A DNA stretch of 64,000 bases, from contig BDSU01000024.1 in NCBI GenBank assembly GCA_002897675.1, positions 48,573-112,572 of the forward strand, written 5' to 3'. Below are positions 15,147 to 25,149 of the stretch, piece after piece; positions within the stretch are counted from its first letter, which is position 1; every line of letters starts with the position of its first letter. The stretch is from a bacterium BMS3Abin02. Its GTDB lineage: Bacteria > Actinomycetota > Acidimicrobiia > Spongiisociales > UBA4744. The notes under the pieces were generated by a model. It saw only the letters and a program-made list of their open reading frames with translations. It was not told the origin of the DNA and ran no database searches. The translations under genes and the position numbers were made by a program.

Positions 15147-17048
15147 ATGCACCCCTCGGTCGAATCCCTCTTGTCCCCGAGACTGTTCCTCAACCCCGAA
15201 CTCGCCGGCGAGCACCTCTACTTCGTAAGCGACTTGTCCGGCCGGATGAGTCTCTATCGGATATGTCGCGGCGGGAGCGTGCCCGAGCCGCTGATTCCCG
15301 GAGGCATCGCTCTGGCGAACCCGAAACTCGTCGGCGGTGAATTGTTCTCCGTCTTTCCCGACCTCGACGAGATCCTCGTGATGATCGATGATGACGGTGA
15401 CGAGAACTATCAGCCACACATCGTCCCCCTCGCCGGTGGCATTCCGGAACCGATGTTGGGCGACCGATTCGCCGGTCAGCAAGTGAACCTCCTGTGGAGC
15501 CATCGGAACCGCCACCTTGCCGCCTTCAACATCGATCCACGCGTGAGTCCCGAACATGGTTCCTACGTTGCCGATCTCTCGACCGGTGATCTCCTCGACC
15601 TCGGGACGAGCATCTACGGCAATTACGTCGCAGGTTTCAACGATGACCTCACAAGCATCGTTCTCGTCGACGGGTACTCCGCTGCCGACACCGTCCTCTA
15701 TCTCTGGGAGAAGGCCACTGGACAACGCCGGCTGCTGGCCGGTACGCCCATCGAGCAACGATCGGCCGACACCCCTGTTCCCCCGGCCGGTTTCGGAGCG
15801 TGCTTCTTTCGCGGCGATCGGGGCATCCTCACCGAGACGACGTTGTTCGACGACAGGGGCGGGTGTTGCTGGATCTCCATCGGAGAGGGGGTGGAAGTCG
15901 TGCCGATCACGATCGGCGGGACGATCCACCGCGGTGCCGGAGAGTTCACCACACTCGAGCACCTCGACGGAGACCGCTTCCTCATCGGCTACAACATCGG
16001 CGGCTGCTCGTGGGCGTACGAAGCGATCTTCGACGAGTCCGCTCTGCACCTCGAAGCCGGCACCGTTCTGTGGGGTGAGGGACCGCTTCACGATGGTGTC
16101 GCCGCGCACAGCTCCTACGACCGGGACCAGGACATCTTCGCGGTCGCGTTCTCGACGGCGACGTCACCGGTGCAGCTCTTCACCATCGAAGGCCGCGAAC
16201 GCTGCGTCGTCCAACACACCAATGAGCGCATACTCGGACTCTCCAGCGAGTTGCTGTCCACCGGAGAGGACGCTTCCTACACGAGCCACGATGGGTTGCA
16301 CATTTCGGCGCGCCTATACCTTCCGCCCGAACCCCTCGGCTTCAAGGGGCCGCGACCGATTGCCTACTACATCCACGGAGGACCCCAGAGTCAGGAGCGA
16401 CCGGACTTCACGTGGTTCTCGATGCCCCTGATCCAGTACCTCACCTTGCGCGGCTTCGCCGTGTTCGTCCCCAACGTACGGGGTTCGCAGGGCTACGGAC
16501 TGTCGTACATGAAGCAGGTGGATCACGACTGGGGAGGAAAGGACCGCCTCGATCACATCGCAGCAGTCGAGCACTTGAAGAACGATGCGCGAGTCGACAC
16601 ATCGCGCATGGGGGTGCTCGGCCGCTCCTACGGGGGCTACATGACGCTGGAGCTCGCCGGCCGGCACCCGGACCTGTGGTCGGCCGCAATCGACATGTTC
16701 GGTCCATACGACCTGCTCACCTTCGTCGAAAGCCTGCCGGAGACGTGGAAAACCTACTTCTACATGACGATCGGACACCCCGAGCGTGATCACGACTTCC
16801 TGGTGGAACGCTCACCGAAGACGTACCTCGGCGATCTCGCGTGCCCGATGCTGGTCATTCAGGGTCGGAACGACCCCAGAGTCGTGGTCGGCGAGTCCGA
16901 CCAGCTCGTCGACGACCTGCGGGCCCATGGCAAGGAGATCGAGTACCTCGTTTTCGATGACGAGGGACACGATATGGTGAAACGCGAGAACAAGCTTCGG
17001 GCGTACGAAGCCATCGCAGACTTTCTGACCAAACACCTGCGGCCGTAG
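15147..17048 (+). CDS. S9 family serine peptidase (acylaminoacyl-peptidase/DPP type)
   Basis: A 633-residue protein with an N-terminal beta-propeller-like half (repeated short sheets to about residue 370) and a C-terminal alpha/beta hydrolase half. The latter has YYIHGGPQSQ for the oxyanion hole, GRSYGGYM with the nucleophile Ser, GRNDPRVVVGESDQL with the acid and DDEGHDM with the His. No signal peptide is seen, so it is probably cytoplasmic and degrades oligopeptides. A GGAAGG ribosome-binding site precedes the ATG, and a TAGGCT box lies at 15111-15116. Confidence 0.9.
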   Translation: MHPSVESLLSPRLFLNPELAGEHLYFVSDLSGRMSLYRICRGGSVPEPLIPGGIALANPKLVGGELFSVFPDLDEILVMIDDDGDENYQPHIVPLAGGIPEPMLGDRFAGQQVNLLWSHRNRHLAAFNIDPRVSPEHGSYVADLSTGDLLDLGTSIYGNYVAGFNDDLTSIVLVDGYSAADTVLYLWEKATGQRRLLAGTPIEQRSADTPVPPAGFGACFFRGDRGILTETTLFDDRGGCCWISIGEGVEVVPITIGGTIHRGAGEFTTLEHLDGDRFLIGYNIGGCSWAYEAIFDESALHLEAGTVLWGEGPLHDGVAAHSSYDRDQDIFAVAFSTATSPVQLFTIEGRERCVVQHTNERILGLSSELLSTGEDASYTSHDGLHISARLYLPPEPLGFKGPRPIAYYIHGGPQSQERPDFTWFSMPLIQYLTLRGFAVFVPNVRGSQGYGLSYMKQVDHDWGGKDRLDHIAAVEHLKNDARVDTSRMGVLGRSYGGYMTLELAGRHPDLWSAAIDMFGPYDLLTFVESLPETWKTYFYMTIGHPERDHDFLVERSPKTYLGDLACPMLVIQGRNDPRVVVGESDQLVDDLRAHGKEIEYLVFDDEGHDMVKRENKLRAYEAIADFLTKHLRP

Positions 17049-17083
17049 GCGCTACGCCGAACATTCACGTAGGGTCGGAGCTG

Positions 17084-18118
17084 ATGACTTCTCCGAACGT
17101 GCTCTTGATCGGCGGCACCCGATTCATCGGATTCCACGCCGTGCAACGCCTCGTCGATCTCGGCTGTGACGTCACCTTGTTCCATCGGGGCGAGACCGAA
17201 CCGGACGGTCTGCCCTCCGTACGGCACCTGCACGGCAATCGCGCGGAGATCCTGGAGCATCGCACCGACTTCGAGCGTGTCGCCCCGGAGGTCGTGCTCG
17301 ACATGATGCCGTTGACCCGGGCCCAGGCGGTCGACACGATGATGGCGTTCTCCGGAATCGCGGGCCGACTCGTCGGGATTTCCAGCCACGACGTCTACCT
17401 GGCCTACGACATCTTGCGAGGAAAGGAACAGCTGTCGCCGGTGTCGACGCCGATGGACGAGGAAGCTCCGTTGCGATCGAAGCGGTACCCATATCGCGAT
17501 ACGGTGGAAGAAGACAGCCCCTTGTTCGACTACGACAAGATCCCGGTGGAGCACACCTACCTCGCAGATCCCGACCTGTCCGGTTCGATCCTGCGGCTTC
17601 CGGCCGTGTACGGACCCGGTGACTACCAGCACCGTCCCTTTCCCTACCTCAAGAGAATGGTCGATGGGCGACCCGCGATCCTCATCGATGGGGCCGCGGC
17701 CGCGTGGCGGTGGTCACGGTGCTTTGTCGAGAACGTGGCAGACGCGATCGCGTTGGTCGTTACCGACGATCGTGCGCGAGGTCGCGTCTACAACGTCGCG
17801 GAGCCGAGGGCACTCACCGAGTCTGAGTGGATCCTGGCCATCGCGGATCAGGTCGGTTGGGCAGGCGAGATCATCGCGCTGCCGTCGGATCGACTCCCTG
17901 AGCACCTGCGCGACGATCTCGACTTCTCCCAGTCACTCGAGGTCGACACGAGCCGCATCCGAGCCGAACTCGATTATGCCGAACGAGTGCCCTTCGTCGA
18001 GGCCATGCGGCGCACTGTCGAGTGGGAGTTGGCGAACATGCCCGACGAGCTCCCCCCGCACCGGTTCGACTACGCAGCCGAGGACGACGCCCTACCGGAC
18101 CTGACCCTCGGAATCTGA
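17084..18118 (+). CDS. NAD-dependent epimerase/dehydratase family protein
   Basis: A 344-residue extended short-chain dehydrogenase-like protein. LLIGGTRFIGFHAV is the N-terminal dinucleotide-binding glycine motif, and LRLPAVYGPGDYQHRPF is the typical mid-protein segment of sugar-nucleotide epimerases. The usual catalytic YxxxK is not obvious (ISSHDVYLAYDILRGKE is the nearest), so an atypical, chloroplast-stem-loop-binding-like subgroup is likely and the substrate is unknown. A TAGGGT box sits 8 nt before the ATG, so it may have its own leaderless promoter despite being 35 bp behind the peptidase gene. Confidence 0.78.
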   Translation: MTSPNVLLIGGTRFIGFHAVQRLVDLGCDVTLFHRGETEPDGLPSVRHLHGNRAEILEHRTDFERVAPEVVLDMMPLTRAQAVDTMMAFSGIAGRLVGISSHDVYLAYDILRGKEQLSPVSTPMDEEAPLRSKRYPYRDTVEEDSPLFDYDKIPVEHTYLADPDLSGSILRLPAVYGPGDYQHRPFPYLKRMVDGRPAILIDGAAAAWRWSRCFVENVADAIALVVTDDRARGRVYNVAEPRALTESEWILAIADQVGWAGEIIALPSDRLPEHLRDDLDFSQSLEVDTSRIRAELDYAERVPFVEAMRRTVEWELANMPDELPPHRFDYAAEDDALPDLTLGI

Positions 18119-18137
18119 GAGGTTCGGTAGTCGACCG

Positions 18138-19487
18138 TCAACCGACGACGGGCAGATGGGCAAGGGATTCCGCGATCGCCTCTTCCGGATACTCGTAGTC
18201 CACGAGATCGCCTGCGAAGTACCGGTCGTAGGCGGCCATATCGAAGTGTCCGTGCCCCGTGAGGTTGAAGAAGATCGTCTCGGGTCGACCCGTCTCCTTG
18301 CACACCAGCGCCTCGTCGATCGCAGCCCTCACCGCATGATTCGATTCGGGGGCCGGGATGATCCCTTCGGTTCTTGCGAACGTCACACCGGCTTCGAACG
18401 TCGCGAGTTGGGGAAGTGCGATGGCGTCGATGATCCCCTCATCGTAGAGTTGCGAGATCAGCGGCGAGTCCCCGTGGTAGCGCAAGCCTCCGGCGTGGAT
18501 CGTTGGAGGCACGAAATCGTGCCCGAGCGTGAACATCTTCATCATCGGTGTGAGCCCTGCGGTATCGCCGAAATCGTACGCATAGGTCCCCCGTGTCAGC
18601 GTCGGACACGAGGACGGTTCGACCGCGACGAGGCGGAGATCTTTGCCCGCCGCCTTGTCCGCCAAGAACGGGAACGCCGCTCCCCCGAAACTGGACCCGC
18701 CGCCACAGGGCCCGAATACAACGTCGGGATAGTCGCCGACGAGTCCGAACTGCTTCTTTGCCTCCAGGCCGATAACGGTCTGGTGAAGCAGCACATGGTT
18801 GAGGACCGATCCGAGTGAGTAGTTCGTGTCCTTTCGGGTGGCGGCCTCCTCCACGGCTTCGGAGATCGCGATCCCGAGGGATCCGGGTGATTCGCGGTCC
18901 TTGGCGAGGATGCCACGTCCCGCATCGGTCCGGTCGCTGGGGCTTGCGTACACGTCTGCGCCCCAGGTCTGCATCATCGAGCGACGGAACGGCTTCTGCT
19001 CGAAGCTGACCCTGACCATGTAGACGATGACCTCTATCCCGAAGAGGCGCCCGGCCAGCGCAAGCGCCGACCCCCACTGACCCGCCCCGGTCTCCGTCGA
19101 GAGGCGTCCGATGCCCGCCTGCTTGTTGTAGTAGGCCTGCGCCACCGCAGTGTTCGGCTTGTGCGAACCGGCGGGGCTCACGCCTTCATACTTGTAGTAG
19201 ATGCGAGCCGGCGTGCCGAGTGCTTCCTCCAGGCGGTGGGCCCGAATGAGCGGAGACGGCCTCCACATCCGGTAGATATCTCGAACTTCTTCGGGAATCG
19301 GAATCCACCGCTCGGACGAGACCTCCTGGCCGATGAGCGCCTCGGGAAAGATCGCGGCGAGAGCGTCTGGCCCAATCGGGTTTCCGTCGGGACCCAGTGA
19401 CGGAGCCGGCGGGTTCGGCATGTCGGCGACGACGTTGTACCAGTGCGTCGGAATCTCGGATTCCGGGAGCGTGATCTTCGTGTCCAT
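18138..19487 (-). CDS. trpB: Tryptophan synthase beta subunit-like protein, TrpB2 type
   Basis: A 449-residue fold-type II PLP enzyme. The PLP Lys is K110 in [12 protein letters not shown], and the phosphate loop is CGGGSSFGG. The long N-terminus and the RMWRPSPL segment are typical of the TrpB2 subgroup rather than the TrpA-partnered TrpB1. No trpA is adjacent, in keeping with TrpB2, which can use free indole plus serine. ATG at 19487 follows AAGGAGGAC. The frame extends much farther upstream (to 20360), but that part overlaps the methyltransferase gene and is not coding. Confidence 0.9.
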   Translation of the reverse strand: MDTKITLPESEIPTHWYNVVADMPNPPAPSLGPDGNPIGPDALAAIFPEALIGQEVSSERWIPIPEEVRDIYRMWRPSPLIRAHRLEEALGTPARIYYKYEGVSPAGSHKPNTAVAQAYYNKQAGIGRLSTETGAGQWGSALALAGRLFGIEVIVYMVRVSFEQKPFRRSMMQTWGADVYASPSDRTDAGRGILAKDRESPGSLGIAISEAVEEAATRKDTNYSLGSVLNHVLLHQTVIGLEAKKQFGLVGDYPDVVFGPCGGGSSFGGAAFPFLADKAAGKDLRLVAVEPSSCPTLTRGTYAYDFGDTAGLTPMMKMFTLGHDFVPPTIHAGGLRYHGDSPLISQLYDEGIIDAIALPQLATFEAGVTFARTEGIIPAPESNHAVRAAIDEALVCKETGRPETIFFNLTGHGHFDMAAYDRYFAGDLVDYEYPEEAIAESLAHLPVVG

Positions 19488-19558
19488 GGTGTCGTCCTCC
19501 TTCGCCCGTTCGGATGTAAGGCTGTAGTAGAGCGGATCGGAGGAGCCAAGGCAACCGG

Positions 19559-20275
19559 CTATCGCCGGCCGATGAACACGTCGACCGGCCCCGGATCGGT
19601 CAGGTCTGCCTGAACGACAATCGGATCGAATCCGGCATCGTCCAGCATGTCGAGCCATTCTTCGCGAGAGAAGAGGCCCATCTCGTGCCGATCGTGGATG
19701 ACTTCGACGTCGGTTCCCTGTCGAAGCAGGTAGGCGAAATCGGTGATGAATACGTGACCGCCCGGGTCCGGGTCCCAGCTCCATGACAGGTACCGCAGCG
19801 CTCGGCCGCCTCCGTCGTGGCCGCCATGAGAGGTCGTCGGAACGAACGTGGACCGGACGCAGTCGGGGACGAAGAGGGCTACGCCCCCTTTGTCGACATG
19901 CGCGTACGCCGTATCGATGGCGGCACGCAGGTCGGCCGGCGTGGTCATGTACATGACCGCGTCGTGTGTGAGGACGGCATCGAACCTTCGATCGAGGCGC
20001 AACGAACGCATATCCCCCAGCCGGTGCTCGCACTCCGGGTTGAGCCGACTGCTCACGGCGAGCATTCCGGGGGACAGATCGGTCAGCGTCATCTGGTAGC
20101 GCGCCTTGAGATGGGAGGCGGTGTTGCCACCACCGCATCCCAGTTCGAGGACGGTGCGAACAGGTCGTAAGGCATGATCCTCGAAGAGGCCCGCGTACAC
20201 GGCAGCTTCTTCCACGTAATCCGCTGGAGCGGAGAGTAGCGGCCACCAGGACGCCAGATCGTCGTAGAGGCGCAT
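19559..20275 (-). CDS. Class I SAM-dependent methyltransferase
   Basis: A 238-residue Rossmann-fold methyltransferase: motif I is [15 protein letters not shown], with [12 protein letters not shown] as the acidic loop and [13 protein letters not shown] in the motif IV region. The N-terminus ([18 protein letters not shown]) is like small-molecule methyltransferases. Substrate cannot be told. A TAGCCT box ends 6 nt before the ATG, suggesting a leaderless transcript. Confidence 0.83.
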   Translation of the reverse strand: MRLYDDLASWWPLLSAPADYVEEAAVYAGLFEDHALRPVRTVLELGCGGGNTASHLKARYQMTLTDLSPGMLAVSSRLNPECEHRLGDMRSLRLDRRFDAVLTHDAVMYMTTPADLRAAIDTAYAHVDKGGVALFVPDCVRSTFVPTTSHGGHDGGGRALRYLSWSWDPDPGGHVFITDFAYLLRQGTDVEVIHDRHEMGLFSREEWLDMLDDAGFDPIVVQADLTDPGPVDVFIGRR

Positions 20276-20480
20276 GTCTACAGGCTAGGAGCCCTCCCTG
20301 GGTAGCAGGGCCTTGCGAGTGGCGCGCACAACCACCGATCTGCCCACCGGCATCATCCAACAGATGGACGCGAAATCCCCCTTCGCCTCCGGTTTTCGCG
20401 AACCCGGGTCGGCCACGTAGAGTCCCGGCAGACCGGAGTGACTGTCGCGAAATAGCGCGAAAAATGGGCCCCGGATACCA

Positions 20481-20510
20481 TTGACGTAATTACATGCTTG
20501 CGATTAGAGT
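20481..20510 (+). promoter_or_regulatory. Likely nrdJ promoter
   Basis: TTGACG at 20481-20486 and TAGAGT at 20505-20510 with an 18-bp spacer. It lies in the 328-bp gap (20276-20603) between the methyltransferase gene and nrdJ. The rest of that gap shows no ORF and no cobalamin riboswitch. Confidence 0.55.
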
Positions 20511-20521
20511 GTTGAGCCCCA

Positions 20522-20569
20522 ACACCATATGTCGTAGGTCACTCCCCCTCTGACCACAACATGTAGTGG
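20522..20569 (+). promoter_or_regulatory. Pair of NrdR-box-like operators upstream of nrdJ
   Basis: ACACCATATGTCGTAG at 20522-20537 and CCACAACATGTAGTGG at 20554-20569 each match the 16-bp NrdR box (ACACwATATaTwGTGT) at 11 or more positions. Their starts are 32 bp apart, about three helical turns, the classic spacing of NrdR box pairs. They lie just downstream of the proposed promoter and end 34 bp before the start codon. NrdR would repress when deoxynucleotides are plentiful. Confidence 0.65.
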
Positions 20570-20603
20570 TTTGACGCACAGGGACTACCTCGAAGGGAGT
20601 GAA

Positions 20604-23600
20604 ATGACCGCCACCAACGGCCTTCGCATCACCCGCCGCTTCACCACGGCTGGACGCGATCCATACGAGGAGATCGACTGGACCATTCGGGATTCCCGCA
20701 TCACCAATCCCGACGGATCGATCGTCTTCGAGATGAAGGATGCGGAGGTCCCGGCGGCGTGGTCGCAAGTCGCTTCGGACATCATGGTGTCGAAGTACTT
20801 CCGGAAGGCGGGCATACCTCAGACGGACGAACACGGCAACCCGCTCGTGGACGGCAACGGCGAGCCGGTGCTGGGTCCCGAGCATTCCGCCAAGCAGGTG
20901 TTTGATCGCCTCACCGGCGCGTGGCGCTGGTGGGGAGAACAGCACGGATACTTCTCCTCGGAGGAGGACGCCCAGGCGTTCGAAGACGAGCTGAAATACA
21001 TGCTGGCCAACCAGATGGCCGCCCCGAACAGTCCACAATGGTTCAACACGGGCATCAACTGGGCGTATGGCCTGACCGGCCCCGAGCAGGGCTTCTGGTA
21101 CGTCGATCCCGACACGAAAGAACTGGTCTCCTCCCCAGACTCCTACAGCCGCCCATCCCCTCACGCCTGTTTCATCCAGAGCGTCAAGGACGATCTCGTC
21201 AACGAGGGTGGCATCATGGATCTCTGGACTCGTGAGGCGCGCCTGTTCAAGTTCGGCTCCGGCACAGGGACCAACTTCTCATCGATTCGTGCCGAGGGCG
21301 AACCGCTTTCCGGTGGCGGCAAGTCATCCGGTGTGATGTCGTTCCTCAAGATCGGCGACCGCGCCGCCGGAGCCATCAAGTCCGGCGGCACGACCCGAAG
21401 GGCGGCCAAGATGGTCATCCTCGACATGGACCACCCCGATATCGAGGAGTTCATCAACTGGAAGAGGCTCGAGGAAGAAAAGGCGAAGGTGCTCATCAAG
21501 TACGGAGGTCTCACTTCGGACTTCAACGGCGAGGCATACCAGACGGTCTCGGGTCAGAACTCGAACAACTCTGTACGCGTGACCGCCGAGTTCCTCCGCC
21601 GGGTGAAGACCGACGGGGATTGGGACCTCATCGAGCGCAGCACCGGCAAGGTTCGCAAGACGGTGAAAGCACGGCACCTCTGGCGTCAGATCGCCGAGGC
21701 GGCGTGGGCCTGCGCGGATCCGGGTATGCAGTTCCACACGACCATCAACGAGTGGCACACGAGCCCCGCCGGTGGCGAGATCAGGGCGTCCAACCCCTGC
21801 TCCGAGTACCTTTTTCTGGATGACACCGCCTGCAACCTCGCGAGCCTCAACCTCGTCAAGTTCTACGACGACGAGACCGGCCGTTTCGATATCGAGACGT
21901 ATGAGCACGCAATCAGGATCTGGACGATCGTCCTGGAGATCTCCGTCACCATGGCGCACTTCCCCGCCAAGCCGATCGCACAGGGTTCCTACGATTACCG
22001 AACACTCGGCCTCGGCTATGCGAACCTCGGTTCACTCCTCATGCGCTCGGGGTTCCCGTACGACTCCGACGGCGGTCGGGCGATCGCCGGAGCCTTGACG
22101 GCGATCCTCACCGGCGTCGCGTACAAGACGTCGGCCGAGATGGCCGGCGTCCTCGGACCATTCCCGAAGTGGTCGGAGAACGCCGAGTCGATGCTGCGGG
22201 TCATTCGAAATCATCGGCGAGCCTCCTACAACGAATCTGCCTACGAGGGTGTCAGCCACTACGTCATGGGGATCAACCCGGACCTGACACCGGCGCCGCT
22301 CCTCGAAGCTGCCCGCCTGGCGTGGGACGAGGCACTCGGCGCGGGCGAGCGCCACGGCTTCCGCAACGCGCAGGTCTCCACGCTGGCCCCGACCGGCACG
22401 ATCGGTCTGCTGATGGACTGCGACACGACCGGCGTCGAGCCGGATTTCGCACTCGTGAAGTTCAAGAAGCTGGCCGGTGGCGGCTACTTCAAGATCGCGA
22501 ACCAGTCGATCGCACCCGCACTGCGGCGTCTCGGCTACGACGAGGGACAGATCGGGCGAATCGTTCGTTATGTCGCAGGCACGATGACACTCGAAGGCGC
22601 TCCCCATGTGAACAGCGAGTCGTTGCGGGCGAGAGGGCTCTCTGAAGGAGCCATCGACAGGATCGAGGGAACACTCCCGAGTGTCTTCGAACTTCGGCAC
22701 GCGTTCAACGTGTTCGTGGTCGGTGAAGACTCCCTGTTGGAGATCGGTCTGAAACCCGAGGACTACACGGCACTGGGTTTCGATCTTCTCGCGGCTCTCG
22801 GTTTCTCACCGGGGGAGATCGCCGAGGCCAACGACATCATCTGCGGGATGCAGACCATCGAGGGCGCCCCCGGCCTGCGCGATGAGGACTTGGCCGTCTT
22901 CGACACGGCGAATCGCAACGGGAGGCACGGCGAGCGGTTCATCCACCACGTGGGACACATCAAGATGATGGCTGCGACCCAGCCGTTCATCACCGGCGCC
23001 ATCTCGAAGACGATCAACATGCCGCACGAAGTCACGCCGGACGACATCGAGGAGGCCTACATGATGTCGGCCGACCTCGGATTGAAGTCGATGGCCCTCT
23101 ACCGAGACGGCTCGAAAGCGTCGCAACCGCTTTCCTCTTCGTCCGATGACGCCGCATCCGACGAGGACGAGGAGACCGTCGTACTGGCTCTTGAGCGCGA
23201 AAAGGCCGTCGCCTGGGGCGAGATCATGAGCGCCGCAAGTCCGACCCAGGCGTACAGCAACGGTCACAGGCGGCCCCGGTTCCTCCTCCCCGCGAAAAGG
23301 CAGGGGTGGACCCAGGAGGCCCGCATCGGCGGACACAAGGTTTTCCTGCGAACCGGAGAGTACGAGGACGGAACCCTCGGCGAGTTCTTCATCGACCTGG
23401 CGAAAGAGGGAGCGACCCTTCGAGGTGTGCTGTCCTGTTTTGCGATTGCGGTGTCCAAGGGTTTGCAGTACGGCGTGCCTCTCGAGGAGTTCGTGGACAC
23501 GTTCACGTTCCACACGTTCGAGCCTCGTGGCATGGTCGAAGGACATCCAAACATCAAAATGGCCAACTCGATCGTGGACTACATCTTCCGGGTGATCGGC

Positions 23601-23984
23601 CTCGAGTACCTGGGACGAACAGACTTGGTCCAGGTGAAGCCGCAGATGTCATCGCTTCCGGAGCCTCCGAAGGGACTCGCCGCCGAGACGGGGATCCAGC
23701 TCGATCTGACCGAGGCTGCGATGGAAAAGGACATCGCGATGGAGGCGAAGGCGGCGAGATTCGTCGATGCACCAGACGGTCATGGACCGGGAACACCGGC
23801 GGCGGCGGCGGTGAAGCAGTCGATCCCGGTGACCGCAGGTGATGTGGCGACTGCTTCGGTGCAGTCGGCCCTCGCCGACATGATGGGGGACGCTCCCCTG
23901 TGCCCGACGTGTGGGCACATCACGATCCGCAACGGCACCTGCTTCAAGTGCCTCAACTGCGGGGATACGACCGGCTGTTCGTGA
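20604..23984 (+). CDS. nrdJ: Vitamin B12-dependent (class II) ribonucleotide reductase
   Basis: A 1126-residue NrdJ that reduces ribonucleotides to deoxyribonucleotides with adenosylcobalamin, an oxygen-independent route. Visible are PNSPQWFNTGINWAYG, the FKFGSGTGTNFSSIRAEGEPL segment, NPCSEYLFLDDTACNLASLNL with active-site residues, and TLAPTGTIGLLMDCDTTGVEPD. The C-terminus has a TSCPD-type region and ends in CPTCGHITIRNGTCFKCLNCG, the zinc-finger/redox-active cysteine tail. ATG at 20604 follows GAAGGGAG; an upstream in-frame TTG at 20571 would overlap the second NrdR box. The organism therefore needs cobalamin for DNA synthesis unless another reductase exists elsewhere. Confidence 0.95.
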   Translation: MTATNGLRITRRFTTAGRDPYEEIDWTIRDSRITNPDGSIVFEMKDAEVPAAWSQVASDIMVSKYFRKAGIPQTDEHGNPLVDGNGEPVLGPEHSAKQVFDRLTGAWRWWGEQHGYFSSEEDAQAFEDELKYMLANQMAAPNSPQWFNTGINWAYGLTGPEQGFWYVDPDTKELVSSPDSYSRPSPHACFIQSVKDDLVNEGGIMDLWTREARLFKFGSGTGTNFSSIRAEGEPLSGGGKSSGVMSFLKIGDRAAGAIKSGGTTRRAAKMVILDMDHPDIEEFINWKRLEEEKAKVLIKYGGLTSDFNGEAYQTVSGQNSNNSVRVTAEFLRRVKTDGDWDLIERSTGKVRKTVKARHLWRQIAEAAWACADPGMQFHTTINEWHTSPAGGEIRASNPCSEYLFLDDTACNLASLNLVKFYDDETGRFDIETYEHAIRIWTIVLEISVTMAHFPAKPIAQGSYDYRTLGLGYANLGSLLMRSGFPYDSDGGRAIAGALTAILTGVAYKTSAEMAGVLGPFPKWSENAESMLRVIRNHRRASYNESAYEGVSHYVMGINPDLTPAPLLEAARLAWDEALGAGERHGFRNAQVSTLAPTGTIGLLMDCDTTGVEPDFALVKFKKLAGGGYFKIANQSIAPALRRLGYDEGQIGRIVRYVAGTMTLEGAPHVNSESLRARGLSEGAIDRIEGTLPSVFELRHAFNVFVVGEDSLLEIGLKPEDYTALGFDLLAALGFSPGEIAEANDIICGMQTIEGAPGLRDEDLAVFDTANRNGRHGERFIHHVGHIKMMAATQPFITGAISKTINMPHEVTPDDIEEAYMMSADLGLKSMALYRDGSKASQPLSSSSDDAASDEDEETVVLALEREKAVAWGEIMSAASPTQAYSNGHRRPRFLLPAKRQGWTQEARIGGHKVFLRTGEYEDGTLGEFFIDLAKEGATLRGVLSCFAIAVSKGLQYGVPLEEFVDTFTFHTFEPRGMVEGHPNIKMANSIVDYIFRVIGLEYLGRTDLVQVKPQMSSLPEPPKGLAAETGIQLDLTEAAMEKDIAMEAKAARFVDAPDGHGPGTPAAAAVKQSIPVTAGDVATASVQSALADMMGDAPLCPTCGHITIRNGTCFKCLNCGDTTGCS

Positions 23985-24074
23985 TGTGAAGTGTCACACT
24001 CTCATTCGGTGTTCCGTCACGTTTCGAGAGTGCCGTTTTCACAAAATGAGAGTGCCGTTTTCACACTCTCATTC
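23980..24074. repeat. Repeat block A flanking lipoprotein cassette
   Basis: It begins at the nrdJ stop codon. Bases 23980-24021 (42 bp) recur at 24930-24971 with three differences. The block also holds an 18-bp direct repeat (24026-24043 and 24048-24065, period 22) and the word CACTCTCATTC or its complement at 23997, 24045 and 24064. Confidence 0.8.
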
Positions 24075-24163
24075 CGTAGGGACAAGTGAAGGCAACAGCG
24101 ATGGGGACATCCCGCCGGCAGACAAGCCCGCGTCGGCGTTACCGTTGGCATAGTTCAGAAACG

Positions 24164-24766
24164 ATGGAAACAACACCAGCCAATCACCGTCACGCCTCCA
24201 TGGCGAGCGCTTCGACTTTGGCGATGCTGCTCGTTTTGGGTGTGTTGGTTGCATCAGGATGCTCTCACGTCGGCGTGCCGGAGGGCCATTACGAAGGGTA
24301 CGGGGACTACTCGAACACCTCCTACTTCGACCTCGACCCGCGCCAGGTCACCCAGGCCGTAGTTCAATGTGCTCGTGACAACGGCATCAACGTCGTACTT
24401 CTCTCCACCGGTGACGGTTTCTCCTATGGCAACCTCACTCCCGCCCAGGAGGTGAAAGCAGATGCTGTCGTCGACGCTTGCACAGCGGCGCTTCATCTTC
24501 CCGACGATGTATCGCCAACCGACTCACAGTTCGAGGAGTTGTATGCCTACGAGGTAGCGCTTGTCGGTTGTATCGAAACTCAGGGCTACCACGTTGACAA
24601 CCCACCCAGCGTCGAAGCGTTTGTCAACGACAACGGAAGCTGGACTTCGTACGAGCACATTCAAGAAGACGTCAGCATCAGCAGTCTCACCCACGTCTGC
24701 CCGCGACAACCCGTCGGCGGGTTCGGCGCATGGGACCCCGGTGACCCGGTGCTCCCGCTCCCCTGA
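24164..24766 (+). CDS. Lipoprotein of unknown function
   Basis: About 200 residues. A hydrophobic segment (LAMLLVLGVLVASGC) ends in a lipobox-like ASGC, so it should be lipid-anchored outside the membrane. The mature part has conserved-looking segments such as VVQCARDNGINVVLL and VALVGCIETQGYHVDNPP; I do not recognise a family. ATG at 24164 is used; ATG at 24200, right before the hydrophobic core, is equally possible, and neither has a clear ribosome-binding site. The gene is alone between two matching repeat blocks, which suggests it moved as a cassette. Confidence 0.65.
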   Translation: METTPANHRHASMASASTLAMLLVLGVLVASGCSHVGVPEGHYEGYGDYSNTSYFDLDPRQVTQAVVQCARDNGINVVLLSTGDGFSYGNLTPAQEVKADAVVDACTAALHLPDDVSPTDSQFEELYAYEVALVGCIETQGYHVDNPPSVEAFVNDNGSWTSYEHIQEDVSISSLTHVCPRQPVGGFGAWDPGDPVLPLP

Positions 24767-24884
24767 AACTCAGTCACCCCCCCCCCTCGAAACGCTCCGC
24801 TCTCTGAACACGGCGGCTGCGAAGGGTCAATCGACGACTTGCCAGCACGCCCTCCTAACCGCCCAACCTGCCAGCTCCTACCAA

Positions 24885-25004
24885 AATGAGAGCATGACAC
24901 TTCCACTCTCACTTCTGTGACACTTCACACGTGATGTGAAATGTCACGCTCTCATTCGGTGTTCGGTCACGGAATGAGAGTGGGACGGTCACGGAATGAG
25001 AGTG
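24885..25004. repeat. Repeat block B flanking lipoprotein cassette
   Basis: Holds the second copy of the 42-bp sequence (24930-24971), an inverted repeat with 14-bp arms (24917-24947, two mismatches), and a tandem of GGAATGAGAGTG at 24971 and 24993 (period 22). AATGAGAG also occurs at 24885. The gap 24767-25149 that contains it has no gene; outside the block I see nothing else in it. Confidence 0.78.
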
Positions 25005-25149
25005 ACGGTGTCACCAAGGGAGAGCGGATAAGGCACCAACAGTGACATAGGCCGACCTCTTGTGGCCGTACGCGGCGCCGAGCGTCACCCTGAACACGGG
25101 TGCGAGTTTTCTTGCGAGTCGGGACGCCGGGGGTCCGCCGGGCTATCCG

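Noticed and set aside
19488..20360. Open frame extends trpB2 to 740 residues, suggesting a fusion
   Set aside because: The extension is Arg/Ser-rich, antisense-like, overlaps the methyltransferase gene in another frame, and a strong ribosome-binding site precedes 19487.
20276..20603. Cobalamin riboswitch sought upstream of nrdJ
   Set aside because: No B12-box-like sequence was found; regulation by NrdR boxes explains the region better.
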